64,000 bases of DNA, taken from the NCBI GenBank assembly GCA_016718155.1, contig JADKEH010000044.1, positions 124,001 to 188,000 of the forward strand. Direction: 5' to 3'. Under the pieces are notes generated by a model, which saw only the letters and a list, made by a program, of their open reading frames with translations, did no database searches and had not been told where the DNA came from. Below are positions 53,715-63,275 of the stretch, piece by piece. The DNA is from Candidatus Rhodoferax randersensis (GTDB lineage Bacteria; Pseudomonadota; Gammaproteobacteria; Burkholderiales; Burkholderiaceae_C). How positions within the stretch are numbered: position 1 is the first letter of the stretch; each line of letters begins with the position of its first letter. Position numbers and translations under genes: made by a program.

Positions 53715-55532
53715 ATGTCCGTTTCGATGTCATGGCCGCAAGCCCTGCGTGCCGCGCTGCTTGTGGCAGGTCTGGCCGCAAGCTGCAGCATGGCTGCGCT
53801 CGCGCAGCCCAAACCCTCTGAGGCCAAGCCCATGAATACCCTGCAGACACAGCCTGCGAGCAGCCTGCGGGCCTTGTTCGCCGCCGAGTGGGAGCGGTCG
53901 CTGCAAGACAGCCCGGAGACCGCCAGCTACATGGGCGACACCCGCTTCGACGACCGGTGGACCGACTTCAGTTTGGCTGCCGTCACGGCGCGTGAAGCCG
54001 CTGACCGTGAGGCCTTGCTTCGACTGCGGGCAATCGGGCGATCGACCCTGTCGGAGTCGGACCAGCTCGACTACGACATCTTCGAGTGGCAGTTGCAGCA
54101 CAACATCGAGCGCCAGCAGTTTCGCGAATACTTGCAACCGATCGGCCATCAAGGCGGTGTGCAGACCGCCGACGGCATCGCCGAGGTGATGCCCTTCGGT
54201 AACGCCGCCGACTACCGCAAGTGGCTGGCACGCCTGCGGGCGTTGCCGACGCTGGTGGACCAGACCATCGCACTCCTGCGCGAGGGGGTGAAACACGGCA
54301 GCGTGCCGCCACGCGTGTTGATGGAACGCGCGGCGACGCAGATTGCCGCGCAAGTGGTGGCCGACCCCGCCAAGAGCCCGTTTTACCGGCCGTTTTTGAG
54401 GTTTGACGCTGCGATTGCGGTGGCCGACCGCCAACCACTGATCGCTGACGCACAGGCTGTGATCACCCATACCGTGGTGCCGGCCTACGCCCGGCTGCAG
54501 ACCTATTTCAACACCGAGTACCTGCCCAAGACCCGCAACTCCACCGCCGTCAGTGATGCGCCCAATGGCCGCGCCTACTACGACTTTTTGGCGCGTTACT
54601 ACACCAGTACCGGGCTCAACGCAGAGCAGATTCACGCCATCGGCCTGCAGGAGGTGGCCCGCCTTCGCGTGGCCATGGAAGAGGTCAAGCAGCGCGCCGG
54701 CTTCAAAGGCAGCTTGCCGGAGTTCTTTGACCACCTGCGAACCGACCCGAAGTTCTTCCACGCCACCCAGCAGGCCTTGTTGGCAGCCTACCGCGCCACG
54801 GCCAAACGTATCGACCCCGAACTGGTGAAGGTATTCAAGGTGTTGCCGCGCCAGCCCTATGGCGTGCGGGCCATCCCGGACAACATTGCGCCCGATACCA
54901 CCACGGCGTATTACCAGCCCGGCGCTACCGACGGCAGCCGGGCTGGCAACTACTACGTCAACCTCTACAAACCCGAGACCCGCCCCAGTTGGGAGATGGT
55001 GCCCCTGAGCTTGCATGAGGCGGTGCCCGGTCATCATTTTCAGTTCGCCCGCGCACAGGAAATGGCCGACACGCCGATGTTCCGCAAAACAGCCTATTTC
55101 GTCGCCTATGGCGAAGGCTGGGCGCTGTATGCCGAGCAGCTTGGGTTTGACATGGGGCTGTACGACGACCCCTACGACCACTTCGGGCAACTCACCTACG
55201 AGATGTGGCGCGCTGTGCGCCTGGTGGTGGACACCGGGCTGCATGCCAAGGGCTGGAGCCGCGAGCGCGCCATTGCCTACTTCAAGGCGCACGCCGCCAA
55301 GACCGATCAGGACATCGTCAATGAAGTGGACCGCTACATCGGCACGCCCGCACAGGCCCTGGCTTACAAGATCGGGCAGTTGAAGATTTCTGAGCTGCGC
55401 CTGCGTGCTCAACAAGCGCTGGGGCAGCGCTTCGACCTGCGCGATTTCAACGACGCGATCCTGGCCACCGGCTCGGTGCCGCTGAGCACGCTGGAGCGGC
55501 ACATGGATGCTTGGATCGCGCAGCGCAAGTAG
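53715..55532 (+). CDS. DUF885 family exported putative peptidase
   Basis: A 605-residue protein with a signal peptide (ALLVAGLAASCSMAALAQ). It belongs to the DUF885 family, related to metallopeptidases: the HExxxGHH-like element HEAVPGHHFQFA lies near residues 433-444, with RKTAYFVAYGEGWALYAEQLG and DTGLHAKGWSRERAI following, as in other members. It is probably a periplasmic or surface zinc hydrolase, but no activity is established from sequence. The RBS GAGGA sits ahead of ATG 53715. It stands alone, convergent with the ligase-like gene. Confidence 0.85.
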   Translation: MSVSMSWPQALRAALLVAGLAASCSMAALAQPKPSEAKPMNTLQTQPASSLRALFAAEWERSLQDSPETASYMGDTRFDDRWTDFSLAAVTAREAADREALLRLRAIGRSTLSESDQLDYDIFEWQLQHNIERQQFREYLQPIGHQGGVQTADGIAEVMPFGNAADYRKWLARLRALPTLVDQTIALLREGVKHGSVPPRVLMERAATQIAAQVVADPAKSPFYRPFLRFDAAIAVADRQPLIADAQAVITHTVVPAYARLQTYFNTEYLPKTRNSTAVSDAPNGRAYYDFLARYYTSTGLNAEQIHAIGLQEVARLRVAMEEVKQRAGFKGSLPEFFDHLRTDPKFFHATQQALLAAYRATAKRIDPELVKVFKVLPRQPYGVRAIPDNIAPDTTTAYYQPGATDGSRAGNYYVNLYKPETRPSWEMVPLSLHEAVPGHHFQFARAQEMADTPMFRKTAYFVAYGEGWALYAEQLGFDMGLYDDPYDHFGQLTYEMWRAVRLVVDTGLHAKGWSRERAIAYFKAHAAKTDQDIVNEVDRYIGTPAQALAYKIGQLKISELRLRAQQALGQRFDLRDFNDAILATGSVPLSTLERHMDAWIAQRK

Positions 55533-55578
55533 CGCCCCTCGGCACCGGTCGTCGTTGGGCGTCACACTGCCCGTGGCA

Positions 55579-57051
55579 TCAATTGACGGGCGGTCGCTGA
55601 TCCTGCAGCGCGCGCGCCCAGCGACTGTGTTCGTCGGGAAAGGCGGCCCGGTAGCGGGCCATGTAGTACAGGGCTTCGTCGTATTGGTTTAACAGGGTGG
55701 CGCTCTCGATCAACTTCTCTACCACCCTTGGCTCCGGCGAGAAGTGCAGCAGATCCTCGGACAGCGCCTTGATGTGGGCGGCGTTGGCGCGGCTCAGCGG
55801 CGTGACGGTCAACTCGGCAAAACGCACCTGGTCCGGGAACAGCCACGAGCCCGCAGCCTTTTGCAGGGTGTCAGTGCGGTAACGCTCGGTGCGCTGTTCG
55901 TCCCCCAGGTAGATCTGGCTGACGCGGTGGTAGTCCCACGCGGCATAGGCAGTGGCCGACAACAGTGCCACGGCCATCGCCAGTGCGCCGCCAAAGCGCA
56001 GCACCGTGTTCGTCGGCCAAGTCACGGGACGGGCCAGCAGCCAGACGCTAAGCCACAGCGCCACTTGGAACGGGCCGTACCACAGTGGGTACTCCAGCAA
56101 GCTGTGCAAGGCCAGAAAAGCCAGCACGGTCCAAGCCAGTTGCCGGGTCGCGTTGCCCTCGCGCCAGGGTGCGGCGCGCAGCGTCAGCCATAGGGCACCA
56201 CCACATACCAAACCGGCAGCCGGCAGGCCCAGCTCCACCGCCAGATGCAGCGGCAGGTTGTGCGCGTTGTCCAGAATTTCGCAGAAACGCGCGCCGGGGT
56301 AGAGCGTCACGAAGTGGGCAAAGTCAAGGTTGCCCAAGCCCCAGCCGGTCCAGGGCTTGAGCGTGATCAGATGCCAGACGTTGGACCACAGGGTCAGGCG
56401 GCTGCCGCACGGTCGGCTGGTCTCGCCCAGGCGCGCCAGGATGCCGGTGGTGTTGGGGTCCAGGCCGGCCAGGCCCGGCAAGGCCAGCGCCGCCACCGCG
56501 TAGGAAGCGATGGCGGTCACCATCACACTGCGTGTGACGGCGTCCTTCCAGCCACCCCACAGCCAGGCCAGCAGCGCCAGCACCAGCAGTTGCAACAAGC
56601 CGGTGCGCGACGAGGAGGCGGCGTTGCCAAAGGCCAGCAGCATGGCGGCCAGCAGCAAGCCCGCATGCGCCCACTGGCGCCGTTGCTCAAGCGTGCGCAC
56701 GCGCACGGCGAACCACAGCAGCGCCCCCAAGCCGATGTTGGTCAGCGTCGCAAACTGGTTGCGCTGGCGCAGGTTGGCAAAGGCCTCACCGACGGCTGGG
56801 AGGTTGACCCAGGGCGTCATCGACGCACTGGCGCCGAAGTACTGCAGCAGCCCGAGTTCCGCGCTCAAGAGTGCAGCCGCCAGCCAGGCGGCAGCAATGA
56901 CCTCCTCAGACCGTTGGCGAGGCAGACAGGGCAGCATGAGCGCGACACACCCCAGCGTGACCAGCCAGGGCATCACCGCAACGGATGGCCCGGACGCGAA
57001 GGGGTTGAGCCAGGGGAGTGCAATCAGCACAAAGGTAGCAATCGACCGCAT
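55579..57051 (-). CDS. O-antigen ligase / PglL-type oligosaccharyltransferase-like membrane protein
   Basis: Inner-membrane protein of 490 residues with about ten to twelve hydrophobic segments and a periplasmic loop carrying NLRQRNQFATLTNIGLGALLW and DNAHNLPLHLAVELGLPAAG, the signatures of Wzy_C-domain proteins. The C-terminal ~120 soluble residues are of the type found in PglL, which transfers glycans to pilins or other periplasmic proteins; a pilin gene is not in this window. It could also be an O-antigen ligase. It is divergent from the Dsb-like gene. Confidence 0.82.
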   Translation of the reverse strand: MRSIATFVLIALPWLNPFASGPSVAVMPWLVTLGCVALMLPCLPRQRSEEVIAAAWLAAALLSAELGLLQYFGASASMTPWVNLPAVGEAFANLRQRNQFATLTNIGLGALLWFAVRVRTLEQRRQWAHAGLLLAAMLLAFGNAASSSRTGLLQLLVLALLAWLWGGWKDAVTRSVMVTAIASYAVAALALPGLAGLDPNTTGILARLGETSRPCGSRLTLWSNVWHLITLKPWTGWGLGNLDFAHFVTLYPGARFCEILDNAHNLPLHLAVELGLPAAGLVCGGALWLTLRAAPWREGNATRQLAWTVLAFLALHSLLEYPLWYGPFQVALWLSVWLLARPVTWPTNTVLRFGGALAMAVALLSATAYAAWDYHRVSQIYLGDEQRTERYRTDTLQKAAGSWLFPDQVRFAELTVTPLSRANAAHIKALSEDLLHFSPEPRVVEKLIESATLLNQYDEALYYMARYRAAFPDEHSRWARALQDQRPPVN

Positions 57052-57145
57052 AGACCAGAGGGGGAAGAAGGGTGGCGGCTAGTGTAGTGCCTCATATCGG
57101 CGCCACGCCGCTTGCGTAAACTACGCCTTCATCCTTGAGGTTTTT

Positions 57146-57742
57146 ATGAAACGTTATATTTTTGTCTTGTCCCTTTGCGCCGCATTGACGCTGGCCTTGA
57201 CCGCTTGTTCCAAGCAGGAGTCCACCACTGAATCGTCAACCAAGTCGGCGGCCGCCAGCAAACCGGCTGATCCACTGCAGGCGGTGGCCTCGCAGGGCAA
57301 GGGCTTCACGGTCGGCGCCATGATGAGCGCGCAAACGGTGTATGTCATGTTCGACCCGCAATGCCCGCATTGTGGCCATCTGTGGGAGGCCTCCAAGCCG
57401 CTGCACAAGAAGGTCAAGTTTGTCTGGGTGCCGGTGGCCATCATCAATGGCAAGAGTGGGCCGCAAGGCGCGGCCTTGCTGTCGGCGGCCAACCCCACGG
57501 AACTGATGAGCACGCACGAGCAGTCCATCCTGGCCAACCAGGGCGGCATTGCCGCATCGGCCAGCGTGTCGCCAGAGATCGAGGCGGCGATCAAGCAGAA
57601 CACCCAGTTGTTCACCAGCATGCAGATTGACTCGGTGCCCTACATTCTGGCCAAGAACGCGCGCACCGGTCAGGTCGTCACCAACAATGGCGCCATGACG
57701 ACGGCGGCGCTGGCCGACTTTGTCGGAGTCGATCAGCCCTGA
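57146..57742 (+). CDS. Thioredoxin-fold lipoprotein, DsbG/DsbC-like
   Basis: A 198-residue exported lipoprotein (lipobox LTAC, Cys 21) with a CPHC active site (C73-C76) in YVMFDPQCPHCGHLWEASKPL and the cis-Pro segment SVPYIL. It lacks the N-terminal dimerisation domain of DsbC and DsbG, so it is probably a monomeric thiol oxidoreductase or protector of single cysteines. The AAACT-containing region 57052-57145 should hold its promoter. It is 20 bases from the flavoprotein gene, which may be cotranscribed. Confidence 0.86.
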   Translation: MKRYIFVLSLCAALTLALTACSKQESTTESSTKSAAASKPADPLQAVASQGKGFTVGAMMSAQTVYVMFDPQCPHCGHLWEASKPLHKKVKFVWVPVAIINGKSGPQGAALLSAANPTELMSTHEQSILANQGGIAASASVSPEIEAAIKQNTQLFTSMQIDSVPYILAKNARTGQVVTNNGAMTTAALADFVGVDQP

Positions 57743-57761
57743 TCCCTCCTTGGCCTGAGCC

Positions 57762-59024
57762 ATGCTGACCTACTACCAGAGCACCGCTGACCAGTCGCTG
57801 GCCTTTCCCGCCGCAGTGGGACAGCTTGAGGCCGACGTGGTCATCGTTGGTGGTGGTTATGCCGGCTTGGGCACCGCCATCAGTTTGCAGGAACGTGGCG
57901 CGCAGGGCGTCATGCTGCTGGAGGCGCAGACCGTGGGCAGCGGGGCCTCGGGGCGCAACGGCGGCTTTGTGTTTGGGGGCTTCAGCCTGGACAACGCCGA
58001 CCTGCTGCGCCAACTCGGACCCGTGCCGGGGCGTGCTCTGTATCAGCTCACGCTGGACGCGGTGGCGCGGATCGGCCAGCGCATCGCGCGCTACCAGATC
58101 GACTGCGACGCGCAGTACAGCGGCGTGTTGCTGGCCAACTGGTTTCAGGACGAGCGGCCACTGCGCGAACTGCAGCAGTTCATGCAGTCACACTTAGGCG
58201 TGCAGTGGGACTGGCTGGGGCGCGAGCAACTGCGCGAACAGCTATTGAGCCAGCGCTACCACTCGGCGCTGTTCGAATCCAACGCGTTTCATTTCCACCC
58301 GCTCAAGTACGCGCAGGGCCTGGCGCGGCAGTTGCACTCGGGTGGTGTGGCGGTGCACGAAGCCTCGCGGGTGGTGTCGATTGAACGCGATGGCGCGCAC
58401 TGGCTGCTGCAAACGGCGCAGGCCAGCATTCGCTGCCGCGAGGTGGTGGTGGGCTGCGGGGGCTACATCGAGCGCCTGTACCCCGCGTTGTCGCGTGCCA
58501 TCATGCCGATTGCCACCTACGTGGTGGCGACCGAGCCTTTGGGCGAACGCCTGCAGAGCGCAATGCGCACGCAGGCGGCGGTGTATGACACGCGCTTTGC
58601 CTTCGATTACTACCGCCCGCTGGCCGATACGCGTCTGCTGTGGGGTGGCCGCATCTCGATCCAGGACCGCACGCCTGAGCAGGTGCAGCGCCTGTTGCGT
58701 GCCGATTTGCTGCGCGTCTACCCGCAACTGGCCGACGTGAAGATCAGTCACGCCTGGAGCGGCCTGATGAGTTATGCCCGCCACAAGATGCCGCAGATCG
58801 GGCGCCTGCCCAATGGCCTGTGGTACGCCATGGGTTTTGGCGGCCACGGCGTGGCGCCCACTACCCTGGCGGGTGAGGTGCTGGCCCAGGCACTCACCGG
58901 CGAGGCGGAGATTCCCAAGGGCTTCTCCAGCTACGGCCTGCCCTCCACCTTTGGCCCGCTGGGGCGCCTCGCCGCGCAGGCAACCTACTGGTGGATGCAA
59001 GCGCGCGATGCCTGGCGCAGCTAA
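57762..59024 (+). CDS. FAD-dependent oxidoreductase (DAO/PuuB-like)
   Basis: A 420-residue flavoprotein of the D-amino acid oxidase superfamily. The dinucleotide motif is VVIVGGGYAGLGTAISLQERG (GGGYAG at residues 30-35), followed by LEAQTVGSGASGRNGGFV, the FAD-sugar contact typical for gamma-glutamylputrescine oxidase-like enzymes. The C-terminus ends with PNGLWYAMGFGGHGVAPTTLAGEVLAQ, the usual second FAD contact. The substrate is an amine or amino acid, not further defined. No polyamine genes are adjacent. Confidence 0.87.
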   Translation: MLTYYQSTADQSLAFPAAVGQLEADVVIVGGGYAGLGTAISLQERGAQGVMLLEAQTVGSGASGRNGGFVFGGFSLDNADLLRQLGPVPGRALYQLTLDAVARIGQRIARYQIDCDAQYSGVLLANWFQDERPLRELQQFMQSHLGVQWDWLGREQLREQLLSQRYHSALFESNAFHFHPLKYAQGLARQLHSGGVAVHEASRVVSIERDGAHWLLQTAQASIRCREVVVGCGGYIERLYPALSRAIMPIATYVVATEPLGERLQSAMRTQAAVYDTRFAFDYYRPLADTRLLWGGRISIQDRTPEQVQRLLRADLLRVYPQLADVKISHAWSGLMSYARHKMPQIGRLPNGLWYAMGFGGHGVAPTTLAGEVLAQALTGEAEIPKGFSSYGLPSTFGPLGRLAAQATYWWMQARDAWRS

Positions 59025-59096
59025 GCCGTGCCGCGCCGGCCCGGCCAGACCGGCGGGTGCGGGCCTGTCCACTGCGCGACGCCCAGCCGCCGCGCG

Positions 59097-59528
59097 GCGC
59101 TAAGCTGAATGACACTTACTTAAGGAAAACTCCGTTCGCTCCGAGCCTGTCGAGGCCTTTGTGCAGAGCTATTGTGCTGGACTCGCAGCAGGGTGGGAGC
59201 ACACGCCGCCGTTCGTGTCCCCCGCCCTTCGGGCTCCTCCTTGACCTCACTTTGGCGTGTACCCCCACCCTGCTGCTGCGAAGGGCTGCTTTTCTCGCAG
59301 GCCAACAAACCACGCAACTTGGGGATCAGGCTGCCTGGGTGTTCTGCGCAGGTCAAGGGGGAGCCCGCAGGGCGGAGGACACGGAGCAGAGCATTCAGGC
59401 AGCCCGATCCCCGCGCCCGCCAATTGGCGCATGCTCTCTGCAGTCGATCCAGCCCGATGCATCGATCCACAACCAAACTGTAATCTCTTGTGTAAACACG
59501 TTAAGTAAGTGCCATTCGCGCTAAGCTG
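59097..59528. mobile_element. MITE-like element with terminal inverted repeats and 11-bp target duplication
   Basis: Terminal repeats AATGACACTTACTTAA (59108-59123) and TTAAGTAAGTGCCATT (59501-59516) are inverted copies with one mismatch. The flanks GCGCTAAGCTG (59097-59107 and 59518-59528) are an exact 11-bp direct repeat, a length seen for IS4-family insertions. The ~410-bp interior contains no transposase. It carries nested inverted repeats: 59184-59197 with 59264-59280, 59216-59244 with 59353-59381, and 59321-59337 with 59396-59412. The gap 59025-59559 holds no gene. Confidence 0.8.
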
Positions 59529-59559
59529 GCTTCTTCATTGAGCCTAAGGAGACCTCGCC

Positions 59560-60480
59560 ATGCCCAGCTACACCACCCTGCGCATCGACCAAGACGCCAA
59601 CAACCCGCGCGTGGCGCGCTTGCTGCTGAACCGCCCCGAGCGTTTGAACGCCATCAACGAGGAAACGCCACGCGAAGTCCGTGCCGCGGTGGAGTGGGCC
59701 AACGCCGAGGACGCCGTGCATGTGATCGTGGTGGAAGGCGCGGGCAAAGGTTTTTGTGGTGGCTACGACTTGACGCAGTTTGGCGAAGGCCAGATCGATC
59801 ACCCCTGCCAGCAGGAGCAGCACCCCTGGGACCCGATGGTCGACTACGCATACATGAAGCGCAACACCGAAGACTTCATGACACTCTGGAAAAGCCCCAA
59901 ACCAACAATAGCCAAGGTGCACGGCTACGCGGCGGCGGGCGGCAGCGACATTGCCATGTGCTGCGACCTGCTGGTGATGGCGCAGGACGCCCGCATCGGC
60001 TACATGCCCACCCGCGTCTGGGGCTGCCCCACCACCGCGATGTGGACCTACCGCCTGGGCCCGACCCGCGCCAAACAATTGATGTTCACCGGCGACACCA
60101 TCGACGGCAGCACCGCCGCCGCCTGGGGCCTGGCCAACGAGGTGGTGCCCGTGGATCAACTGGAAGCCGCCACCATGAAGCTGGCCAACCGCATCGCCGG
60201 TGTTCCCCGGTCCCACCTGGCCATGCACAAGATGGTGGTCAACCAGGTGATGCTGACCATGGGCCTGGAACAAACCCAAATGATGGCCACCATGTTCGAC
60301 GGTATCACCCGCCACAACCCCGAAGGCCTGTGGTTTCGCCGTTACGCGCAGCAAGAGGGGTTCAAGGCGGCCGTGCAGTGGCGCGACAGCGGTCGGTCCA
60401 TTCCGGAGGGGGCTGAGGCCCGCGCGTTGATTGCGGAGATGGATGCGAAGATGGATGAGAAGGGGCGGGAGCAGGGCTGA
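59560..60480 (+). CDS. Enoyl-CoA hydratase/isomerase (crotonase) family protein
   Basis: A 306-residue crotonase. The oxyanion-hole segments are GKGFCGGYDLTQFG (around residue 65) and HGYAAAGGSDIAMCCDLLVMAQDARIGYMPTRVWGC (about 127-160, partly quoted). The glutamate pair of true hydratases is not evident (GSDIAM and MPTRVWG instead), so it may be an isomerase, hydrolase or inactive on enoyl-CoA. The MITE-like element lies directly upstream, and the gene begins 32 bases after its end, so promoter sequence may have been altered. Confidence 0.87.
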   Translation: MPSYTTLRIDQDANNPRVARLLLNRPERLNAINEETPREVRAAVEWANAEDAVHVIVVEGAGKGFCGGYDLTQFGEGQIDHPCQQEQHPWDPMVDYAYMKRNTEDFMTLWKSPKPTIAKVHGYAAAGGSDIAMCCDLLVMAQDARIGYMPTRVWGCPTTAMWTYRLGPTRAKQLMFTGDTIDGSTAAAWGLANEVVPVDQLEAATMKLANRIAGVPRSHLAMHKMVVNQVMLTMGLEQTQMMATMFDGITRHNPEGLWFRRYAQQEGFKAAVQWRDSGRSIPEGAEARALIAEMDAKMDEKGREQG

Positions 60481-60501
60481 CCCTTTGCCGCCCCGCCAAC
60501 C

Positions 60502-62370
60502 TTACTGCACCGTCGCCGGGTAACGCTCCCCCACCCAGCGTTCGAACTGCTGGCACATCGCGTGGTCCGAGTCGCGGTTGTCGGCAATCAGCTCAGTGCC
60601 GTGCACGATGCGGATGGTGGCATCCAGATCGGGGGCGGTGGGTTGCGGGTAGTCGCGCTCGGCGGCGGCGGCCATCTTGGCGCGGGCTTCTTCCCACGCC
60701 TGCTCCACGGTTTGGTTGCAACTGTCGGCCAGGTACTTGGCGTTGAAGGGCTCGCCGGTCAGGCTCAGCAGCGTGTCGTTGTGGCTGATGCCGTTGCCGC
60801 GCGCCCAGTAGTGCTCGGACAGCGCCGGGCCGATGGCCGGGTTGTCGGTCAGGTAGCCGTATTCGCGCTCGAAGTAGGCGCGCGTCTGGTACACCGCCAT
60901 ATTGGCCAACAGGTAGCCGTGGTAGGACGCCGCTGATTCCTGATTCAGCAAGTGCGGAATGGCCAGCAGCGGGCGCGGCCCCACGGCAACGCCGAGGATG
61001 CGTTGTTCGCACTCGCGCGCCAAGGCCAGCACCTGTTCGGCCGTCAATTGCGCGTCGCTGAATCGGTACAGGGCGCGCTCGAAGTAGGGCACCACCAGGA
61101 TGCCGCGCTCGCCCCACGCCGCAAAGGGCTGGGTGCTCTCGATGCGTGAGCGGATCAGTTCGTCTGGGATCGCCTCACCCTTGGCGTTGCGCGCGTAACG
61201 CTTGAGCCAGTCCGCGTCGTCGAGCAGGCTGTCGCAAAACATCGACTGCGTCTCGGCATAGGCCATGGAGGTGGGCGCAAATTCCTGCGAGAAGCAGGGC
61301 GAGTTTTGCGTCACGTTGGCAAAGTGCGCGGCGTGGCCACCTTCGTGGAACAGCGTGTTGATGGCGCGTGCGCCGCTGCCCACCTGGTCCGGTTTGGCGT
61401 CGGCGGTGAAGTTGATCTGCCCGGCCACCCAATTGCCCTTGGCGTCGAAGAACGAGGGGATCGGGCCGTGGCAAAAGCCGTTCTGGTACTTGCCCTTGCG
61501 CTCCAGCAAATCAAGCTGCATGGTGGCGCCCCGGTATTCGATGCCGAGGTGCCGAAAACTCTGCACCCAACGTTGCAGGCCCTTGGCGAACGAGAAGTAA
61601 GGGTCAAGCTGGCGCGTGACGTCGCCGCTCACAAAGAAGCGCAAGTTCCAGGGCTGGGTGGCGTGCGCGCCATGGGCTTGCGACAAGTCACGCAGCGCGC
61701 GCAGATTGGCCTCGCGGGTACGGGCCTCGAAGTCGTCCAGGATGCTGAACAACTGGTCGGCCGACATCTGCTCGTTCTTCTCCACCTTGTAGTCAAAGTA
61801 GTTGTCAAAGCCTTGCGCGCGGGCAAAGGCGTTGCGCTGTCTGACGATGTCCAGCAGGCCGTGCTCCAGCACCCAGCGCTCCAGTGATATCAGCGCCTCA
61901 AACGAGCTCTTGCGCGCCGCCTCGCTGGGGTTGGTACTCAGGTTGGTGCTGAGCATGCTCAGGGTGGCGTCCTCAAGCTGGCCGGCCTCGTTGATGTGCT
62001 GCAAGATCAGGCCACGGCGCGCGGCAAACAGATCGGACTCCAGCTTGATCAGTTCGCCCATCAGTTGGCGCGCGGCATCGCTGTCGATGATGTTGCTCTC
62101 GAACAGCGCCAGCCAACCCTTCAGGCCGTGGCGCAACTCGCTGCTCGCTTCGTCGGGGTCGACGGCCGGCAGGCTGGCCAGGGCGGCGCGCACGGCGGCC
62201 AGGCGCTTGGGGTCGGAGATGAAGTTCTTGTAGGCCTCTTCGGCGCGGGCAAAACCCGCGTCGTCGCTGGACACCGCCATGTAGGTGTCCCAGAACAGGT
62301 CTTCCTTGGTCTTGTGAACGGTGAGGTAGTCGGTGTTGAGGGTGTCAAACACCTCGCGTGCTGATTGCAT
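60502..62370 (-). CDS. Peptidase M3 family protein (oligoendopeptidase-like)
   Basis: A 622-residue cytoplasmic zinc peptidase with the HExxH motif as HEGGHAAHF near residue 340 (FHEGGHAAHFANV), followed by SQEFAPTSMAYAETQSMF, with the third ligand expected in that region. No signal peptide. The length and sequence match PepF/M3-type enzymes rather than M32. AAGGAG lies just upstream of ATG 62370. It is convergent with the crotonase gene. Confidence 0.88.
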   Translation of the reverse strand: MQSAREVFDTLNTDYLTVHKTKEDLFWDTYMAVSSDDAGFARAEEAYKNFISDPKRLAAVRAALASLPAVDPDEASSELRHGLKGWLALFESNIIDSDAARQLMGELIKLESDLFAARRGLILQHINEAGQLEDATLSMLSTNLSTNPSEAARKSSFEALISLERWVLEHGLLDIVRQRNAFARAQGFDNYFDYKVEKNEQMSADQLFSILDDFEARTREANLRALRDLSQAHGAHATQPWNLRFFVSGDVTRQLDPYFSFAKGLQRWVQSFRHLGIEYRGATMQLDLLERKGKYQNGFCHGPIPSFFDAKGNWVAGQINFTADAKPDQVGSGARAINTLFHEGGHAAHFANVTQNSPCFSQEFAPTSMAYAETQSMFCDSLLDDADWLKRYARNAKGEAIPDELIRSRIESTQPFAAWGERGILVVPYFERALYRFSDAQLTAEQVLALARECEQRILGVAVGPRPLLAIPHLLNQESAASYHGYLLANMAVYQTRAYFEREYGYLTDNPAIGPALSEHYWARGNGISHNDTLLSLTGEPFNAKYLADSCNQTVEQAWEEARAKMAAAAERDYPQPTAPDLDATIRIVHGTELIADNRDSDHAMCQQFERWVGERYPATVQ

Positions 62371-62448
62371 CGGAGTCTCCTTTTTGGGGACGCCGATTGT
62401 CGCACCAAGCCAATAACCGCGATGCGCGGCGGGGTGCGCCAGGTCGCT

Positions 62449-63267
62449 TCAGAGCCGCAGCGCCACCGGCGCTTGCGCCAAGCCTGCGCGGGTCAGCCAC
62501 GAGAAGACCGAGTCCACCGTGACGGTGTCAATCTGGTCGGAGAAGCGCTTGTGATTGGGGTGGTCGTCAAAGGCCACGTTGGCCTTGGACAGGCGTGCAC
62601 CCAAGCGCGTGGCGGCACCAATCTTGAGCGTGCTGGGCTGGTAACCGTTGGCTTGCAACCACGACTGCGCTTGTTCGCGCGTGGCTCGGCCAACGGCCAA
62701 CTCGGGTGCCACGGCAATGGCCAGCGTTTCGATCGCCCATTGGTTGGACTGCTGGTATTTCAGCGCCCACGGGTAGGCCACCATGTTGTAGGGTTTGTGG
62801 TGCAGTTGCAGCGCGCGTGGATCGTCTTGCAGCAGGGTCAGCAGCTTGGCCTGCACAGTTGGCGTGGGCACCGCCCAGGCGGCCTCAAACTGCCACAAAT
62901 CATCCAGGAAGAACTCGCCCAACCCTTGGCGGTAAATGGCCGACTCCGCCGTGCCACAGTGGTTCAGTTTGTGCAACACGCGCCACACATGGCCACCCTT
63001 GCCATCACCCTGTTGGTAAGCCAGGCCCAGGTGCGAGTACCGCAGCCCGTACTTGCTCAAGTCCTGCCCGGCGCGCGCCAACACCACCACCTGCGCGCCG
63101 CTTTGGTCCAGCGCGCGCAGCGTGCGCTCGGCCAGCGTCATGGCGCGCTCCACTGTCTGGGCTTTGGGTGGTTGCGGTGCCGAGCACGAGCGGCCCGCAT
63201 GGGCCGCGGGCGCGGTCAGGGCGACCGCGGTGATCAAGGCTATGCTCAGACGACGTGCTGTGTTCAT
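62449..63267 (-). CDS. DUF2145 family exported protein
   Basis: A 272-residue protein with a signal peptide (ALITAVALTAPAAHAG). It fits the DUF2145 family, whose hallmark segments are YSHLGLAYQQGDGKGGHVWRVLHKLNHCGTAESAIYRQGLGEFFLDDLWQ (quoted in parts here: YSHLGLAYQQ, VLHKLNHCGT, IYRQGLGEFF) and NMVAYPWALKYQQSNQW. The function of the family is unknown. It is 9 bases from the next upstream gene (63276), so the two form a small operon. Confidence 0.82.
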   Translation of the reverse strand: MNTARRLSIALITAVALTAPAAHAGRSCSAPQPPKAQTVERAMTLAERTLRALDQSGAQVVVLARAGQDLSKYGLRYSHLGLAYQQGDGKGGHVWRVLHKLNHCGTAESAIYRQGLGEFFLDDLWQFEAAWAVPTPTVQAKLLTLLQDDPRALQLHHKPYNMVAYPWALKYQQSNQWAIETLAIAVAPELAVGRATREQAQSWLQANGYQPSTLKIGAATRLGARLSKANVAFDDHPNHKRFSDQIDTVTVDSVFSWLTRAGLAQAPVALRL

Positions 63268-63275
63268 GGCTGCGT

